Source: Mangifera indica (taxonomy: Eukaryota > Streptophyta > Magnoliopsida > Sapindales > Anacardiaceae). From it: a stretch of 64,000 nt of DNA. Under the pieces are notes generated by a model that made no database searches, had not been told where the DNA came from, and saw only the letters and a list, made by a program, of their open reading frames with translations. Position numbers and translations under genes: made by a program. This document shows positions 13,062 through 26,200 of the stretch, piece by piece (position 1 is the stretch's first letter; every line of letters starts with the position of its first letter). The stretch lies in the NCBI RefSeq assembly GCF_011075055.1, contig NC_058146.1, positions 7,316,001 through 7,380,000 of the forward strand, written 5' to 3'.

Positions 13062-15451
13062 TATAGCACCTGCAGGTATGTCTTGAGGGCAAAATAGTTT
13101 TTTCGTGTGAGTTTATTAAATATATGCATAAGTCAATGTGATTTGAAAGTGAAAATATGAACCTTCAATGACACACAACTATGTATAGAGAGACAATACC
13201 TATGTGTCATGTCAGATCAGTCAAATAAGATAGATTCCATATGAAATTCAAATTTCATGACACACAACTATGTATCGAGTGATACATGCCCGTATGTGTA
13301 GCTATGCATTTTAATTTTTATAAAAGACAAGTTGTTACATTTTAGGGGATATTATTTTTATCCCTAAACGCATAAAACTTTGAGAGGAAAAGAGGGAATT
13401 ATGGTTTGCTCATCTAGCTTCGCGATGAAAATTATGGCGAGCAAATTCTAGCATCGCGGTGAAGAGAAAAAAAAGAGAGAACAGGACCCTATGATGAACC
13501 TTGTTGCGACAATCTTAGCAAAAGGTAAGTAAGACTTTCTCTACGTTGAGTTTTACTTTCTAAGGAATGATTCCTTGCCTATTTGTGATAAGAATCTTTG
13601 TTCATGTGTTTATCCTTTTGTGAGTATTTATATTTCTATATATATTATATATATAAAAGGTTGATTATGTACATGATGAAGTATATGACATTGAATGAAT
13701 CTTGAAACAAATGGTACGTTTTTGTGCTGATGTGTGCAATGATAATAGATGTTTAATTGCTTATTCATATGAGTTATATGGATTTAATTTGTTTTCAAAC
13801 TTGCTCGATAATGATAATCGTTTTGAGATGGGTTGAACAATGAGAGTATTATATTTTGTTGAATAAGTTTTAAGATCTATTGAATTATGGTCATATATTT
13901 TGTGATGGATGAATGAACATATATTTACCTGCATTTAGACATAAAGTAGAACTGGATTAGAATAATGTATTGATCATTATTTTAGCCAAGATTGCTTAGA
14001 CAGTTGGTAAACACGTAAAAATGAAGTAAGGATCGAATTATGGTTCAATTCTTCATGTTTTCTGCATTCTGAACTAGACACGCGATCATGTGGTATGGGA
14101 AACATTGTCATATGGTATAAGACACATGGTCATGTGCATAAAACCCATAATTCAATTTACGTTTTTCAATGGGGCTGACAATTGTTGGACGTTATTGACC
14201 AATGAATGGTCAACCAAGACATATGGATTGAATTGCTCATGTGTAGTATTAGCATAACTGTGTGTGAGGGCGAAATGACCAAAATACTCATACAAAATGG
14301 CACGGTTGACACAAGTTTAAAAAGTAAAATGGAATAAATATCTGAAAAGGTACATGTATGTGTTAGTAAGAGCATACACCTATGTGTGTTGGAAAAATAA
14401 TACATGAGAAGAGGTCATGAGAAGGTTGGTCATGTATGAGGAAATACAGGAACAAACCCCTATTTGTCAAAAAGTACACACCTGTGTGTGTAAAACAAAA
14501 TAAAGAGAAGAGAAAGGGAATTGAGCTAAAAGCCTAAGGGTCATCTCGAAAGTTAATTAAAAGATTTCAGTACACGGTAATACCCTACGTGCCTAAGAAT
14601 TAAGCCCCAATATGACACAAGATATTTTTTTAAGGGGAAGTGAGATGCATGTATGTTAGACATTATAGAATTGTTACAAGATGGCAGTATAAGTACAAAT
14701 TCACTATACTACCCGCAGTAGGGTACTTGTTGTAATAGAGCTTAGTTAAGGGATAGTTTTAGTGTTGTAGAACAAATAGATAGCTTACACAACTAAGGTG
14801 TCAAATCCCTATGTTTGATCCAGACCAATCAACCTAATATATAGTTTTAGTTACAACTTTCAGATTTAGATGCTTTCACTAAGTTCAGTATAGTCATGTC
14901 AGATAGGAATCTGGGGACTAGTTCCTCAATGATCGAGTGGGATACAGCTTCATCCGAAAGTTACAATATATAGTCTAAGCATTTCTTAAAGTATATTATG
15001 AGCATAGAGATGATGTCTAAGACTCGTCATCATCCATAGAGGAGTTTAGTGCTGACTTGGGGTGACAAATATAGTAAGGTTCAAGACCAATAACATCTTA
15101 GGTACAAGTGATCGTAATGGTTGTAGGACAAGCGGTGGTTAGAAAGCGTAGAGTTGCGAGGGCATTTACGTCATTTTAGTCATTTTTTAAAATTATGAGT
15201 ACATTCATATATTTGACTACACCATTTTGTTCTTTCGTTGTATTTTAAATTACAACATCTTTTGTGCGCTTTGATTTTAATTTTAATAAGGGTATTGTGT
15301 TGATTTACAGGTATAGATTAATGATGTTTATTCAAAGTCTTTATACAGTTTACTTATGAGTTTTTCAAATTTTTGAAAAGTCAAAATGCTTAAATAGTCA
15401 ATTTGATAACATTTTCCTCCGAAAGATAGTACTTCTAAAGGGGGTGTCACA
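13062..15451 (+). mobile_element. Probable solo LTR of a Ty3 (Del/Tekay-like) retrotransposon
   Basis: It starts TATAGCACCTGCAGGTATGT and ends AAGGGGGTGTCACA, the typical end of large plant Ty3 LTRs. It contains several variants of the ACACGGNCATGTG motif (around 14070–14480) that are common in these LTRs. The start aligns with the LTR at 56917 (TGTAATACCCACAGGTAAGT). No primer site or polyprotein follows, and no exact 5-bp target duplication was found. Confidence 0.5.
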
Positions 15452-17041
15452 CAAACTCAGTATTTTTATGTCGAGCTAAACTCAGGTTGATCTAAGTTTC
15501 AATTTAATTTGATTTGAATCCACTTCTATCAATCATAAGTTAAAAGAAAAAAACTTTTATTTTATTTACACGATCAGTTAATAAATATATATTTTTATAT
15601 ACTATTAAAAACTCTTATTAATTTAATTTATAAGAGAATGATTGTTTGTTATTTTAATCATGTCAAAACAATAAATTGTTACTCTTATAATTGAAAAACA
15701 ACAAATTCTCATATTCTATCTAATTATTTCTACTATCTATAATTGTAAAAAGAGTATTAAGATAATTTTATCTATGTGGAGTATGCGTTGAGCGTTTTAA
15801 AAAAAGTTTGATATGTCTAATGAATGACAGGTCTTAATTAATCTTGTTGGTTAAATTTGCTTCATATTCCCTTGAACATGCAACTTATGGCCAATATGCG
15901 ACATAATTTTTATGAATTGAACTTTTACAAAATGTTCTTAAATAAAATTCTTCACTTTTTTGTTGGTATTTGTGTACAATGCAAGTGGTGATAGTGATAT
16001 TAATAATAACAGTGGCTGATAGTGATATGGTCAATGGAGGTATTGTGATAAATTTCTTAAATAAATTGTGAAAGATCAATTTTTTCATTTTAATATTGGA
16101 AATAAATTTTCATATTTTTCTTTTTTTTCCTAAAATGTGATTAAATTTATTAATAAAACATGTCAGAAGGCGGGCATTTGTCATCTTTCAACTTTAATGG
16201 TGAGCACTTATTTTTTTAATATGATTCGGGTGAAAAATAGTTGTTTTTCCTCTTGATTTATAGATGCTAGTAAAATATTAGTAGAGTAAGAAATTTGGTA
16301 TATTATTTTAGCTATGTAACCTTTCAAATTTTACCATAAAAAAATGTCACATAAGTATTTACCACCCAAACTTCAATGAAATGGTAGTTTTCCACTTTTA
16401 ATTTGAAATTTTCACTTTTTCACTTGTTATCAATTTCTTTTAGTGGATTCTTTTTGGTGGTAGTGAAATTTATTGTTTTGTTCTTTGTTAACATTATGAT
16501 AAAAATCCTTTCACCAATTAATACAAATATCAATTATTAATATGTTCTTAATTTTATTAACACTATGAGATTACCACTACAAAAATTTGCACTTAAATGA
16601 TATTCAAACAACCAATTTGTTCTTCTATAATTATATTGTTTTTCTTTTTAAATTTTTTTTTTTCCTTTTTTCTTTCTTCTTCTTCTCTCATCATTTTCAC
16701 CACTGACACTAACAACCATCAATGATCTTTTTATGGCAAAAATTTATCATCTTTACCACCAATCTTTCGCATTCTTCTTCAACAAAAAAATATTTGCATT
16801 GTTTGGGAGTTATAATACTAATTTTGGGAGGTTTTTCACATATGGTGTGGTAAAGTGGGATTTGTCTAATACTGAGATTAAGTAACCTAGTTTCTTATTG
16901 TGGTTGGACAATGGATCCTCAAGGGTAGAACAACTAATATCTCTAATAAGATGTGAAGCCAGTGTCATGTTCTAAACAATCTCATGTGGAGTTGTGCTCC
17001 TAGTCTTGATGGCTCAAGGGTAGAACCACTCATGTCTCCAA
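15452..17041. other. Intergenic, AT-rich, no gene seen
   Basis: Contains low-complexity T/TTC runs near 16650–16690. A segment at about 16930–16990 (AATAAGATGTGAAGCC and following) is repeated in diverged form at 19210–19270. No coding sequence was recognised. Confidence 0.4.
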
Positions 17042-18620
17042 TTGTTAGGATAGTGACCTAGAACCAATTGTTAGTGATGTATAATAATTGTAATCATAAT
17101 TTTGAATAAATAAAATGACTTTTCTTTATCATAAGTCTTATATACAAAGTAGACAAATGTCTATAGAATGATAAAATCATGATATAGAAATTAATGCATA
17201 TCAACTGATCATAAGAACCTTATATTCACATGAAGTGGTTGTTTTAAAAATGTTTTGATATTATCCTGACCAAAGACACATGTTATATAGTGAGGGTTAT
17301 CATAGTGTTAAACCATCCCACTAGAAAGTGGTGACAGATGTCACATATCAAAGTTGTTTGTTAATAGTTTAGTGTAATATATAGTGCGTATTATATAGAT
17401 GTGTCCACTAAACTAACCCACCGAGAGGATTCTATATGGATGATTATTTTAATGTCTATGAAATACATTATTTTTTAAAAGTAGTAGCACATGTAATCTT
17501 TTGACTTGAGGTAATAAATTGTCTTGTACAAGGATCTATATGGTTTAACGTCAATGTATGAAGACTGTGATGGATCAATAAAGGATTTGCCACTTTTAAA
17601 CACGAGAGTTGATATCTCTGATAGGTTTACTAACAAACATCAATGTTTACTTTAATATGTGATCATAGTAGGATTACGTTGTTGCCCAGTCTGAAACTAT
17701 TTGATCATTTATATAGACGTTAGTCCATGCATATTAAAGGTCTGTTGAGATAGACACTAAATCTATACCTTAGGCTTGAAAAGATGTCGTATGAGAAGGG
17801 ATCAAATTGTAAAAGTAATGGTATTATTGACAAGTTAAAAGTCAATTGTTGGCACTTTGTTAGTTAGGTTGTCATAATACCTTGTTAGAGGTCAATCTTG
17901 GTCTATGTATGGATAACTGACAGATTGTAGATTCGATACGAATATGCATACTACTAATCCAATGAAGAGCCAATAAGTCACACACAATATAAGTTAATCA
18001 AACTATAAATGTATTGGATTATTCAATATGAATCAGGTCTAGTATCAAGATAATCGATTTTGAGTCTCAAAAAATGTTTGGACTTTAAATATGAATTATT
18101 ATATTAAGTAGACCAAAGTGCAATAATCATGAGGTGTTTGGATGTGAGAGAAATTGTGGATGTTTGATTTTATCCATTTACTGGAGGATAAAGTCAAAAT
18201 GGATATGTCTAGCACATGCACAGGCATGCATTATCCCAAATTAATGTTTATTCATGATTCTTATCCGCCCCAAATTTGGATTAATCATAGGTTGTAAGGA
18301 TAAAATATACATCGAGTACACAACCATGCATCATGGTGAACCATGTATCATAATGAATGATTGTGCATGGTTTCCATTTAAAGAAACATGATTTCATAAT
18401 TTCAAAAACTTTTACCCTAACACATATCGTCACACCCATACACTTAGAAAATTTGCTTGTTCACAAACGTCCTAGCAAACCTCTTGTGTTTGTTTGAACT
18501 TTTGTTTGTTCTTACTTCATGTGGATATCAAAGTACAATCCTATGCTTTGATTGAGAGCGAGATTGATGCATTCCAATGACTAATAGAGACAATTGAAGC
18601 CTAATTGATTCTTAAGCAAT
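17042..18620 (+). mobile_element. LTR-like repeat, copy 1
   Basis: Starts TGTTAGGATAGTGACC. From about 17990 to 18560 it aligns along its length with 46150–46700, continuing at 54957. Shared landmarks include GAATC(A/T)GGT, GGCATGCATTATCC and GTGCATGGT followed by a promoter-like box. The second copy has a clear TATA box at the matching position (TCTATATAAAGAGACAC). The right end of this copy is not defined. Confidence 0.45.
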
Positions 18621-19284
18621 GAATTATCTTACTGTTTCTTGGGCTTTGCTTTTAGAACGGGTGACTATGTTTTTTTTTTTTTTTTTTTTTGGGTAAGTAT
18701 AAGCTAAAACACAGGCATAAAAATGTGGGGAAGATTATCGTTGAGAAGCCAATGGCAGAGGATGAGCCACAACTGCCCATCTTGATTGCTGCAAGTTTGT
18801 TGCAGCCTGCCAACCTACAACTCTGCAAGCTATGGGCTAGGCGAGAAGCATGCAAGAAAAAGAGAAAGTCATTTCTTAATAATTGCTACATCTAAAAAAA
18901 TCGAACTTTTTATTTTAATAAGCATGTTTCTCTTAAACAGTTAGTTGAAATACAATTACATATTTAGATTTTTCATATAATTTTTTATTATTTATTTAAT
19001 TTAAAAGTCAAACCAATTACTAAGTATCTAGTTTTCAAATTCTAAAAAATCAAAAATCAAACTGAATTTTTTATTTTCATAATATTTTAACTTGATAATT
19101 AAACTAATTTTACAAGCATCTTATTTTTTGATTTGACTTTTGAAAAATTTTGAACACCCTTACATATCCCTATTAACATTATGATGCACACCATAATACC
19201 CTACACCAATAAGATGTGAAGCCATTGTTACATTGTGAACGATCTCTCATAGAGTGTGCTTCCAGTCTATATGACCTTTCGTGA
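18621..19284. other. Poly-T tract and unassigned sequence
   Basis: A T run of about 22 bases lies at 18669–18690. Right after it is a less AT-biased 200-bp stretch with overlapping open frames on both strands (68 and 67 residues). Neither resembles a protein family I know, and no splice or promoter context supports a gene. The stretch could be an old gene fragment. Confidence 0.3.
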
Positions 19285-19293
19285 TTGTTTTTT

Positions 19294-20054
19294 GGCCAAA
19301 AGACTTGTTACCACCCAAGATTTGGTGCAACTACAAACTTTCAACTGCAGGGTTTCAAAAACTTAAATACCTACTTATCAATCAATTTTTGTTAAAATTT
19401 TCTATTTAGATTAAGGATAAAATAGTCATTTAACAACTAAACCCTAAAACCCTAAAAGTTTATATCATTTTTCTCTCTTGATTTTAAAAATTAATAATTT
19501 TTCCTTAAGATTAAGTTTTGAAAAGTTACTATTTTTCTCCTAGAGTTCGGAAAACTAATATAGCAAACAATGAACGACGACCTCTCCTAGCGATGTTTCT
19601 CCTTCTACAGTGCTTTCTCTATCGACGACACTCTCTACCAACAGTGTTGTCCAAGTGAAACTTTTGTTTGGATAACTAAGGTTTTACCTTAACGATGAAA
19701 ATGTCATCCAGACAAATGTTTCTTCTGGATTCATTCATCGAGAGAGAGTATCAGAGGGAGATAAAGTGCTAGAGAGGGAGAGATATCGTTGGGAGGGCTA
19801 CTGTCTGTCGTTCGCTAGATTAGTTTTCCAAATCCTAGGGGTAAATTGATATCTTTTCAAAACTTAATCATTAAAGAAATTGTTAGTTTTTTAAATTAGA
19901 GGAAAATGATATAAACTTTTATATTTTTTTAATATTAATGGTTAAATAATGATTTTATTTTTAACCTTAATAAAAAGTTTCTAATATTTAAGCTTTTGAA
20001 ATCCTACATATAGAAATTGATATTTACACCAAACCTTGGGTAAGTCTTTTGACC
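19294..20054. mobile_element. Mutator-like foldback element, copy 2 (best preserved)
   Basis: Termini GGCCAAAAGACTTGTTACCA and the complement of TTGGGTAAGTCTTTTGACC are flanked by a perfect 9-bp direct repeat, TTGTTTTTT, at 19285–19293 and 20055–20063. The inverted arms extend about 250 bp inward; for example GATTAAGTTTTGAAAAG on the left matches CTTTTCAAAACTTAATC on the right. The loop (about 19570–19820) is unique and has no coding content. Terminal structure and target size point to the Mutator superfamily, and the element is non-autonomous. Confidence 0.8.
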
Positions 20055-20389
20055 TTGTTTTTTAACATCATTATGGGATATTGTTGCTCAAGATCTGGTC
20101 AGTTTTGTTCTTCAATTTTAGGTGGATTCTTGGTTAAATCCTAAGACCTACTCAAATTTGATTACTTCAATTCCAATAAGTCATGATGTGGATACTGTTT
20201 TTCTAGTATAGACATATAAATTACTCTTGCAAACAGCACAGTGCTTCATGATTTCATCCGTAAGGCTTTGGATAGCTTGCACTGGGATTTTTTCTTGGTG
20301 TTTTGAAGCGTTGCAGCCTAAAAGTTTTAAGCTAGAATAAAATGTTAATATGATGGAAAAAATTCTGCAGCCATCATGAGTAGGGGTGG

Positions 20390-20870
20390 ATACGAATCGA
20401 ATCAAAGCTGAGTACCTTTTTGCTCGAATTTGATTCGAATAAAAAATAACTTAGTTCGAATTTATTAAACTAACATTAAAGGTGGTTTGAGTGAGGTTTG
20501 AATGAAAATAACTGGGTTCAAGTTTGACTAAAATTTATAATTTAAATTTATGGCTCGGATATATGATTCAAATTTATAGTTTGAGTTCGTGGCTCATTGA
20601 TAAAATAATATTATTTAATAATTATTTAACATAATTTAAATAAAGCTACAAACTAAGTTTGAACCAAATCAACCCATCTATCTAGTTCACAAGCCAAACC
20701 GATCCAAATTCTCTTTAGCTTGAGTTCGATTTGGTTTTAAAACAAGTCGAACCTCTTAACTCGAACATGGTTCATATTCAAACTAGATGAATTCGAACTG
20801 AACTGAATTGGCTTTTAAGCTCGAGCCAACTCGATTCAGGTCTAAACCTAATGATCAAGTAGAACCAAAC
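20390..20870. repeat. MITE-like repeat rich in TCGAA motifs
   Basis: Starts TAGGGGTGGATACGAATCGA and ends with CTCGATTCAGGTCTAAACCTA, which pairs partly with the start in inverse. The body is full of TTCGAA/CTCGAG-like words common in plant hAT-related MITEs. The flanking 8-mers match poorly, so the ends are tentative. Confidence 0.4.
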
Positions 20871-21594
20871 TTTTAGGGCCTTTTGGTTAGAGTATTTTAA
20901 GATTAATTTTGTAATTTACTTTTTATTATTGATATTATATGTTTATTTTGTCAAGTAATAATTTTTTTTTAATATTATATTACCAATAATAATGTGACAG
21001 AAAATATAAAAGATGATATCATTTTCTCAATAGGTATTAAAAGATTACAAAAATAATTTTGATTTTATTATAATTTTATCTTTATTAATTTTTTAGTACA
21101 ATAATATCTTTTTTAATTAATATAACAAATAACATAAAACATATGTAAAGATAATTATATCTAAAAATATTATTTTTTATTACATCTAACTAAATATAAT
21201 AATTATTTATATTTATTAATTTTTATTAAATATAATAATAATAATTTATATATAATAATATCCTCGAATAATATATTTTTATGCTAATATCCTATTTTTA
21301 ACAATGCAAAATTACTCAAGTTAAATGTATTAGGGAATGAAATGGGTGGCATTGCATAGTTCGTAAGTTCTTGACAACGTGGAGAGATGACCACTATAGC
21401 GAAATGCATGACGGCAGCCATGCATTGGTAAAATTTGTGCAAAAAACTCTACCCTTCTGACCTTGTCTCTTTCATCAATTTGAGAGATTCTATGAAAATA
21501 TTTTACTCTTTTAAAACTTATTTTCGTTATTTTGAATTTTTTTTATTTGACTCTTCTAAAGGAATATTAAAAAATATATTATCATCTGAGTTAG
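20871..21594. other. AT-rich intergenic, no gene seen
   Basis: Mostly A/T runs (TAATAATAATTTATATATAA and similar). Nothing recognisable as a gene or a defined element. Confidence 0.4.
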
Positions 21595-22595
21595 TGTATA
21601 TATTTTTATCACATATTTTATTAACTAAATATTTATACAATAAAATCTAAATAATATTTAAAATACCTTTGTCTTCAACCTTAAAAGTAAAAGTTTTAAT
21701 CAACCTTTGAATACCAAATAATAAATATCTCGTAAAAATTATACATAAAGTTATACACCTAATATTATGTATTTTTTTGTTTCATAATTAAAAATTAAAT
21801 AATATATAGTAGACAAACTATAATTTATAGAAATGAGAATTTATTTCAATATTATTATTTGTCTATTAAATTAATTAGATACTGATAATACAACCTAAAA
21901 AATAAAACTAAATTATGTGGAATGATTGGTTAAAATATGTTTGGAATGAAAATCAGATAGAAAACATGCTTGGAGAAAATCGAAGGATAAGAGATATCTT
22001 AGGGTAGGCATATCAGGGAAGAGATATCTCAGGGTAGACAACTTCTTTCATACCTTTAATTTAATTTAATTGTATATTATAAAAAATAATTTAATAAATT
22101 TTAGATTATTAAATTAGATTAGAGATTTAAAAGAACTGGTAAGAGATCTTGCTTACCCTAAGATATCTCCTATCCTTTGATTTTCTTCAGATATATTTTT
22201 TACTTGATTTTCATTTCAAACATGTTATAAACAATCATTTCATATAATCAAGTTTTATTTTTTAGGTTGTATTATCAGTATCTAACTAATTTAACCGACA
22301 AATAACAACATTGAAGAATAAATTTTCATTTTCATAAATCACAAAGTTTGTCTACTATATATTATTTGGTTTTTAATTTTAAAACAAAAAAATACATGAT
22401 ATAAGGGTTATGGATCGATACTGATCTAGATTATGATAAGTTTTATGCAAGATTTTTGTAAGATATTGCTATTTAGTGTTCAAAGGTTGACTGAGATTTA
22501 TGTTTTTAAGATTGTGGACAAGAGTATTTTAGGTATTATGTTATACTTTGTGGTATAAATATTTAGTCAATAAAATGTGTAGCAAAAATGTAAAC
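21595..22595. mobile_element. One-kilobase palindromic (foldback) element
   Basis: The left arm, about 21595–22030, is the inverse complement of the right arm, about 22140–22590, with roughly 110 bp between them. Matching blocks include TAGATACTGATAATACAACC, AATATATAGTAGACAAACT and TTTTATTAACTAAATATTTATAC with their complements. The arms have diverged by point changes and small gaps. No open frame of note is present. It could be a Mutator-like or other long-TIR non-autonomous element; target duplications were not resolved. Confidence 0.65.
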
Positions 22596-22742
22596 GTAAG
22601 CCCAAATAATGGCCTTTTTTTTTTTTTAATATCCCTCTTCTAAAATACCGTTTTAGCCTTTCATGGTTACAACTTATTGTAGGATTGGTTGATAGATGGG
22701 TAAATGAACGTCCCAAACATAAATGATAAAACATTATCATTA

Positions 22743-23330
22743 GGTTAAAGGACTTATTCTCACCCAGAGTTTATTGCATTCTCAAATTAATATTCGTTAA
22801 GTATCAAAAACTCAAACATTTACTCATAGAAGGTTAAAACTAACAGAACTAGTTAATATTATTGATTTCTCTCCTAAATTTAAAAAACTAACAATTTTTC
22901 TATTGGATTAAATTTTAAAATGTTACATTTTCTCCTTGGACTAGTTAACAGAACTAGTGACAACATCTTTGTTATTGGAAGAAGACGAAGACGACATCTT
23001 CATCACTAGAAGAAGTGACAATTCATCACCAAACGTTTTTATCTGGTGACAAAGATGAGGAGAAAACACCGAAAAAGGGAAAAAAAACGAGAGGGAGAGA
23101 GAACCAGCCGATAACGACGTTCGAAAAAAAAGAGGGAGAAAAGAAAAAAAACCATATAGAGAAAAATACAACATTTCAAAATTTAATCTTGAGAAAATTA
23201 TTATTTTTTAAACCTAAGGGAAAAATGTATAATATTTTATTATTTTTAATATTAAATAACAATTTGATCTAAAAAAGGTATTTTTATCCTTGAAACTTCT
23301 ATGTACTTATATTTACATTAGACCTGAGAG
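22743..23330. mobile_element. Mutator-like foldback element, copy 3
   Basis: The left end, GGTTAAAGGACTTATTCTCA, aligns with the left ends of copies 1 and 2. The inner arms also match: ATTAAATTTTAAAATGTTAC on the left and complementary AACATTTCAAAATTTAATC on the right. The loop (22940–23160) is a GA-rich stretch. The right terminus has decayed and includes a 16-bp tandem duplication (GACCTGAGAGTTCATA / GACTTGAGAGTTCATA), so the exact end and target site are uncertain. Confidence 0.6.
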
Positions 23331-23773
23331 TTCATAGACTTGAGAGTTCATATTATTGAAAAGTGTTTATGTTATGTTAGTTTAGATTTCAAGTCAAAAA
23401 CTTTTAACTTTAATTTTACTTGAATTAGAATTGTGTTGAAGTTTTTCAATTTTACCCTAATACTAGGGATGACAATTTGGGTCCGATTTTAGAGGCCCCG
23501 TCCCTCCCTAACCTTAACGGGGAGGGGATTCCCCAATTAAAACGAAGAAAGAGGTAGGGATGAAGACGAAAACATCCTCGTAATCGGGGATGAGGATACA
23601 TATGTCCCACCCCTCCCCGCCTCGGCTCGCCCCTCCCCTCCCCCTCCCCCTCCTCTAAATCTAATATATTAATATATTTACTAAAAACTATAACCTTAAT
23701 AATTTTTATTACAAAATTGCCACCCATTTTTTAACCCTAAATCTAAATCTCTTTTTCCTTCAATTTTTCACTC

Positions 23774-23904
23774 CACAACCACACACTCCCTCTCCTCTCC
23801 CAGCCAAAGCTTCCATTTTTCATTCCACAGCCGCACACTCCCTCTCCCAGCCAAAGCTTCCATTTTTCTCCACAGCCGCACACTCCCTCTCCCAGCCAAA
23901 GCTA
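23774..23904. repeat. Threefold tandem repeat in hAT leader
   Basis: The string CCGCACACTCCCTCTCCCAG and following CCAAAGCT occurs three times with spacing of about 50 bp. The first copy has small differences (CCACACACTCCCTCTCCTCT). It lies before the probable 5'UTR intron of the transposase (donor near 23939, acceptor at 24790). Confidence 0.7.
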
Positions 23905-24803
23905 AAACAAAACATAGACTAAAATTTCTCAATATTAAGGTAAAATTTTTGAACCCTAAGTTGTATTTCTTTTATGTTTATTCGAATTCAAAATTCACAT
24001 CAAAGTAACATAAACGATTTGAATTTTCAATTCTTATTAAATTTTCTTTTTCCTTTTATTCCTTTTTTGTTTCGTTTTTGTGGAAATTGTTTGAATTTTG
24101 TGTTGTTTTATAGAGAATTGGAAGAATCTGAAATGAATGTGAAGTGTTTTGCTATTTTTCTTTATTCACTTTAGAATTGTTGTTTGGTCTGTTTGGTTTA
24201 TTTGGTTTTCCACGATTTTGACTGTTTAATTGAAGTCGAATTCGAGGCTTTGTATTGTATTGCTTGACTTCACTGATTTTCGTATATTATTTGAAGATAA
24301 TTGATAATTTTCAGTTGTTTGTGAGAGTTAATGAACGCTTGTTTTGGTGTCATGAGATGATGTTGTTGCTATGTGGCAGTCTTTGGATCAAGTAGGTTGA
24401 TTCTTGTGTAATTAGACCCTTTTTGCCTATCTTTTAGGCTAATCTAGAGTGGTTTAATGTTGACAGTGTAGTTGTGTGAATTAAACCAATTGGAGGAGGG
24501 GAGATACTAGAGAATTTTTTTATGTTTAGCCTGGTTATTGTGCAACTACACAACATAAATATTATTCTTCAAGTCTGATGTTTACTTGTTTTTGAAAAAT
24601 TAAATGAATAATTGGTCAAAATCTGCATTTGGGTATTCTAAAGTTTGTAACTATTACATTCTAGTTTGATAAAAAAGCTTCATTAAATTTTTTGAACTTA
24701 GTTTTAGTATAAGTAAATTTTATTGATTGTGATTCGCATTATGAGTTTTAATATTTATGTTCTATATTAACTTGTATTCTAAATTTTCAGCTATTTGATA
24801 GAA

Positions 24804-26200
24804 ATGTCTGTTGAAAACTCTTTGGTTAATAAAAGAAAAAATATTGAAAATGTTAACATGCAAAATTCTCAATCCTTTAAAAAACTAACATCTTCTGAAA
24901 GTGGTCCTCATACTTCAACTCCGGTAGGAAGTAATCAGATGTAATTGTCTGTTTATGAAAGTAATAAATCAAGTCAGGAGTTGGATGGTCCTTGTTCAAA
25001 CCCTCTTCAAAATGCATCTAACAACTCTCTTGTTACTGATCCTACTGGAAGGTGTAAATCAATTGTATGACAACATTTCAAGAAAGTAAAGGTTGATGGA
25101 AAAGACAAGGGGGAGTGTAACTATTGCCACAAACAATTGGTTAGTAGGGAAAAATGACACTAGACATTTACATGATCATCATAAAATTTGTCCAAAGTGA
25201 AAATACCATGATGTATCACGGAAGTTGCTTGTGGGATCCCATAGAGAGAATAATAAGTTGACATTATCCACTTATCAATTTGATCAAGAGGCAGGTAGAA
25301 AAGACCTTGCATATATGATTATACTACATGAATATCCTTTAAGCATAATAGATCATTGTGGGTTTAGGAGATTTTGTAACACCATTCAACCTTTGTTCAA
25401 AATGGTCTCTAGAAACACCATTAAGAAGGACATAATGAACATTTATGATGTTGAAAAGGGCAAGACAATGAAATTGTTAAACACAAATTTAGGGAGAATT
25501 GTAATCACTTGTGATTTTTGGACTGTAAGCAACCAAAACAAAGGGTACATAACTATTACAACCCACTTTATCGATAACAAATGAGAGTTACAAAATACAC
25601 TTATAAGGTTTTTTTTTTTTTATGTTTAATGTCTTTTAATATATTTTGTTAATATATACATTCAAGCATATATATGTATTCAGTAAACAATTTTCTATTT
25701 GAATTGTAGGTTTGTTTATGTTTCTGCCCCACATACAAAAGATGTGATTTCTGAGGTATTGGTTGATTGTTTTTATGAGTGGAATATTGATAGAAAATTG
25801 TCCACATTGACTGTGGACAATTGTTCCACTAATAATGCAATTATTGATGATATCTTGAATAAATTGCCACGTTCATCACTTATGTTTTATGGTTCATTGT
25901 TTCATATGTGTTGTTGTGCTCACATTCTCAATTTAATTGTTCAAGATGGTTTATTTGTAATTAGTGATGAAATTGCAAAGATTCGAGAGTGTTTCCTTTT
26001 AGAGAGCATCACCTAAAAGGGAGCAAAAATTTGATGAAACAGTCAATCAGTTGGGCATTCAAAGTACAAAGAAGTTGTCTCTTGATTGTAAGACTCGTTG
26101 GAACTCAACTTATCTTATGCTTAATACTGTTTTGATTTACAAAGAAGTTTTTTGTTGGTTAAAGTTTCGTGAGCCATAATATAAATGTTTACCAATGGAG
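24804..26200 (+). pseudogene. hAT transposase (BED finger + RICESLEEPER-like core), broken
   Basis: An ATG after acceptor TTTTCAG opens an N-terminal region rich in Ser, Asn and Lys, which stops at TAA 46 codons in. Further on is a BED zinc finger (QHFKKVKVDGKDKGECNYCH, later HLHDHHKICPK). Its usual Trp is now TGA and a second TGA follows the cysteine pair. The long open part 25225–25584 (DLAYMIILHEYPLSIIDHCG, VITCDFWTVSNQNKGYITIT) is the plant hAT core. It is followed by an apparent intron (about 25588–25708) and 25709–26016 (LTVDNCSTNNAIIDDIL, HMCCCAHILNLIVQDG). After a frameshift it continues with TRWNSTYLMLNTV. The C-terminal dimerisation region is not found. This transposase cannot be functional. 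Confidence 0.85.

Noticed and set aside
18652..18895. Overlapping 67/68-residue open frames next to a poly-T run
   Set aside because: Slightly more complex sequence, but no recognisable family, splice site or promoter. The poly-T hints at an inverted retroposed tail, not enough for a call.
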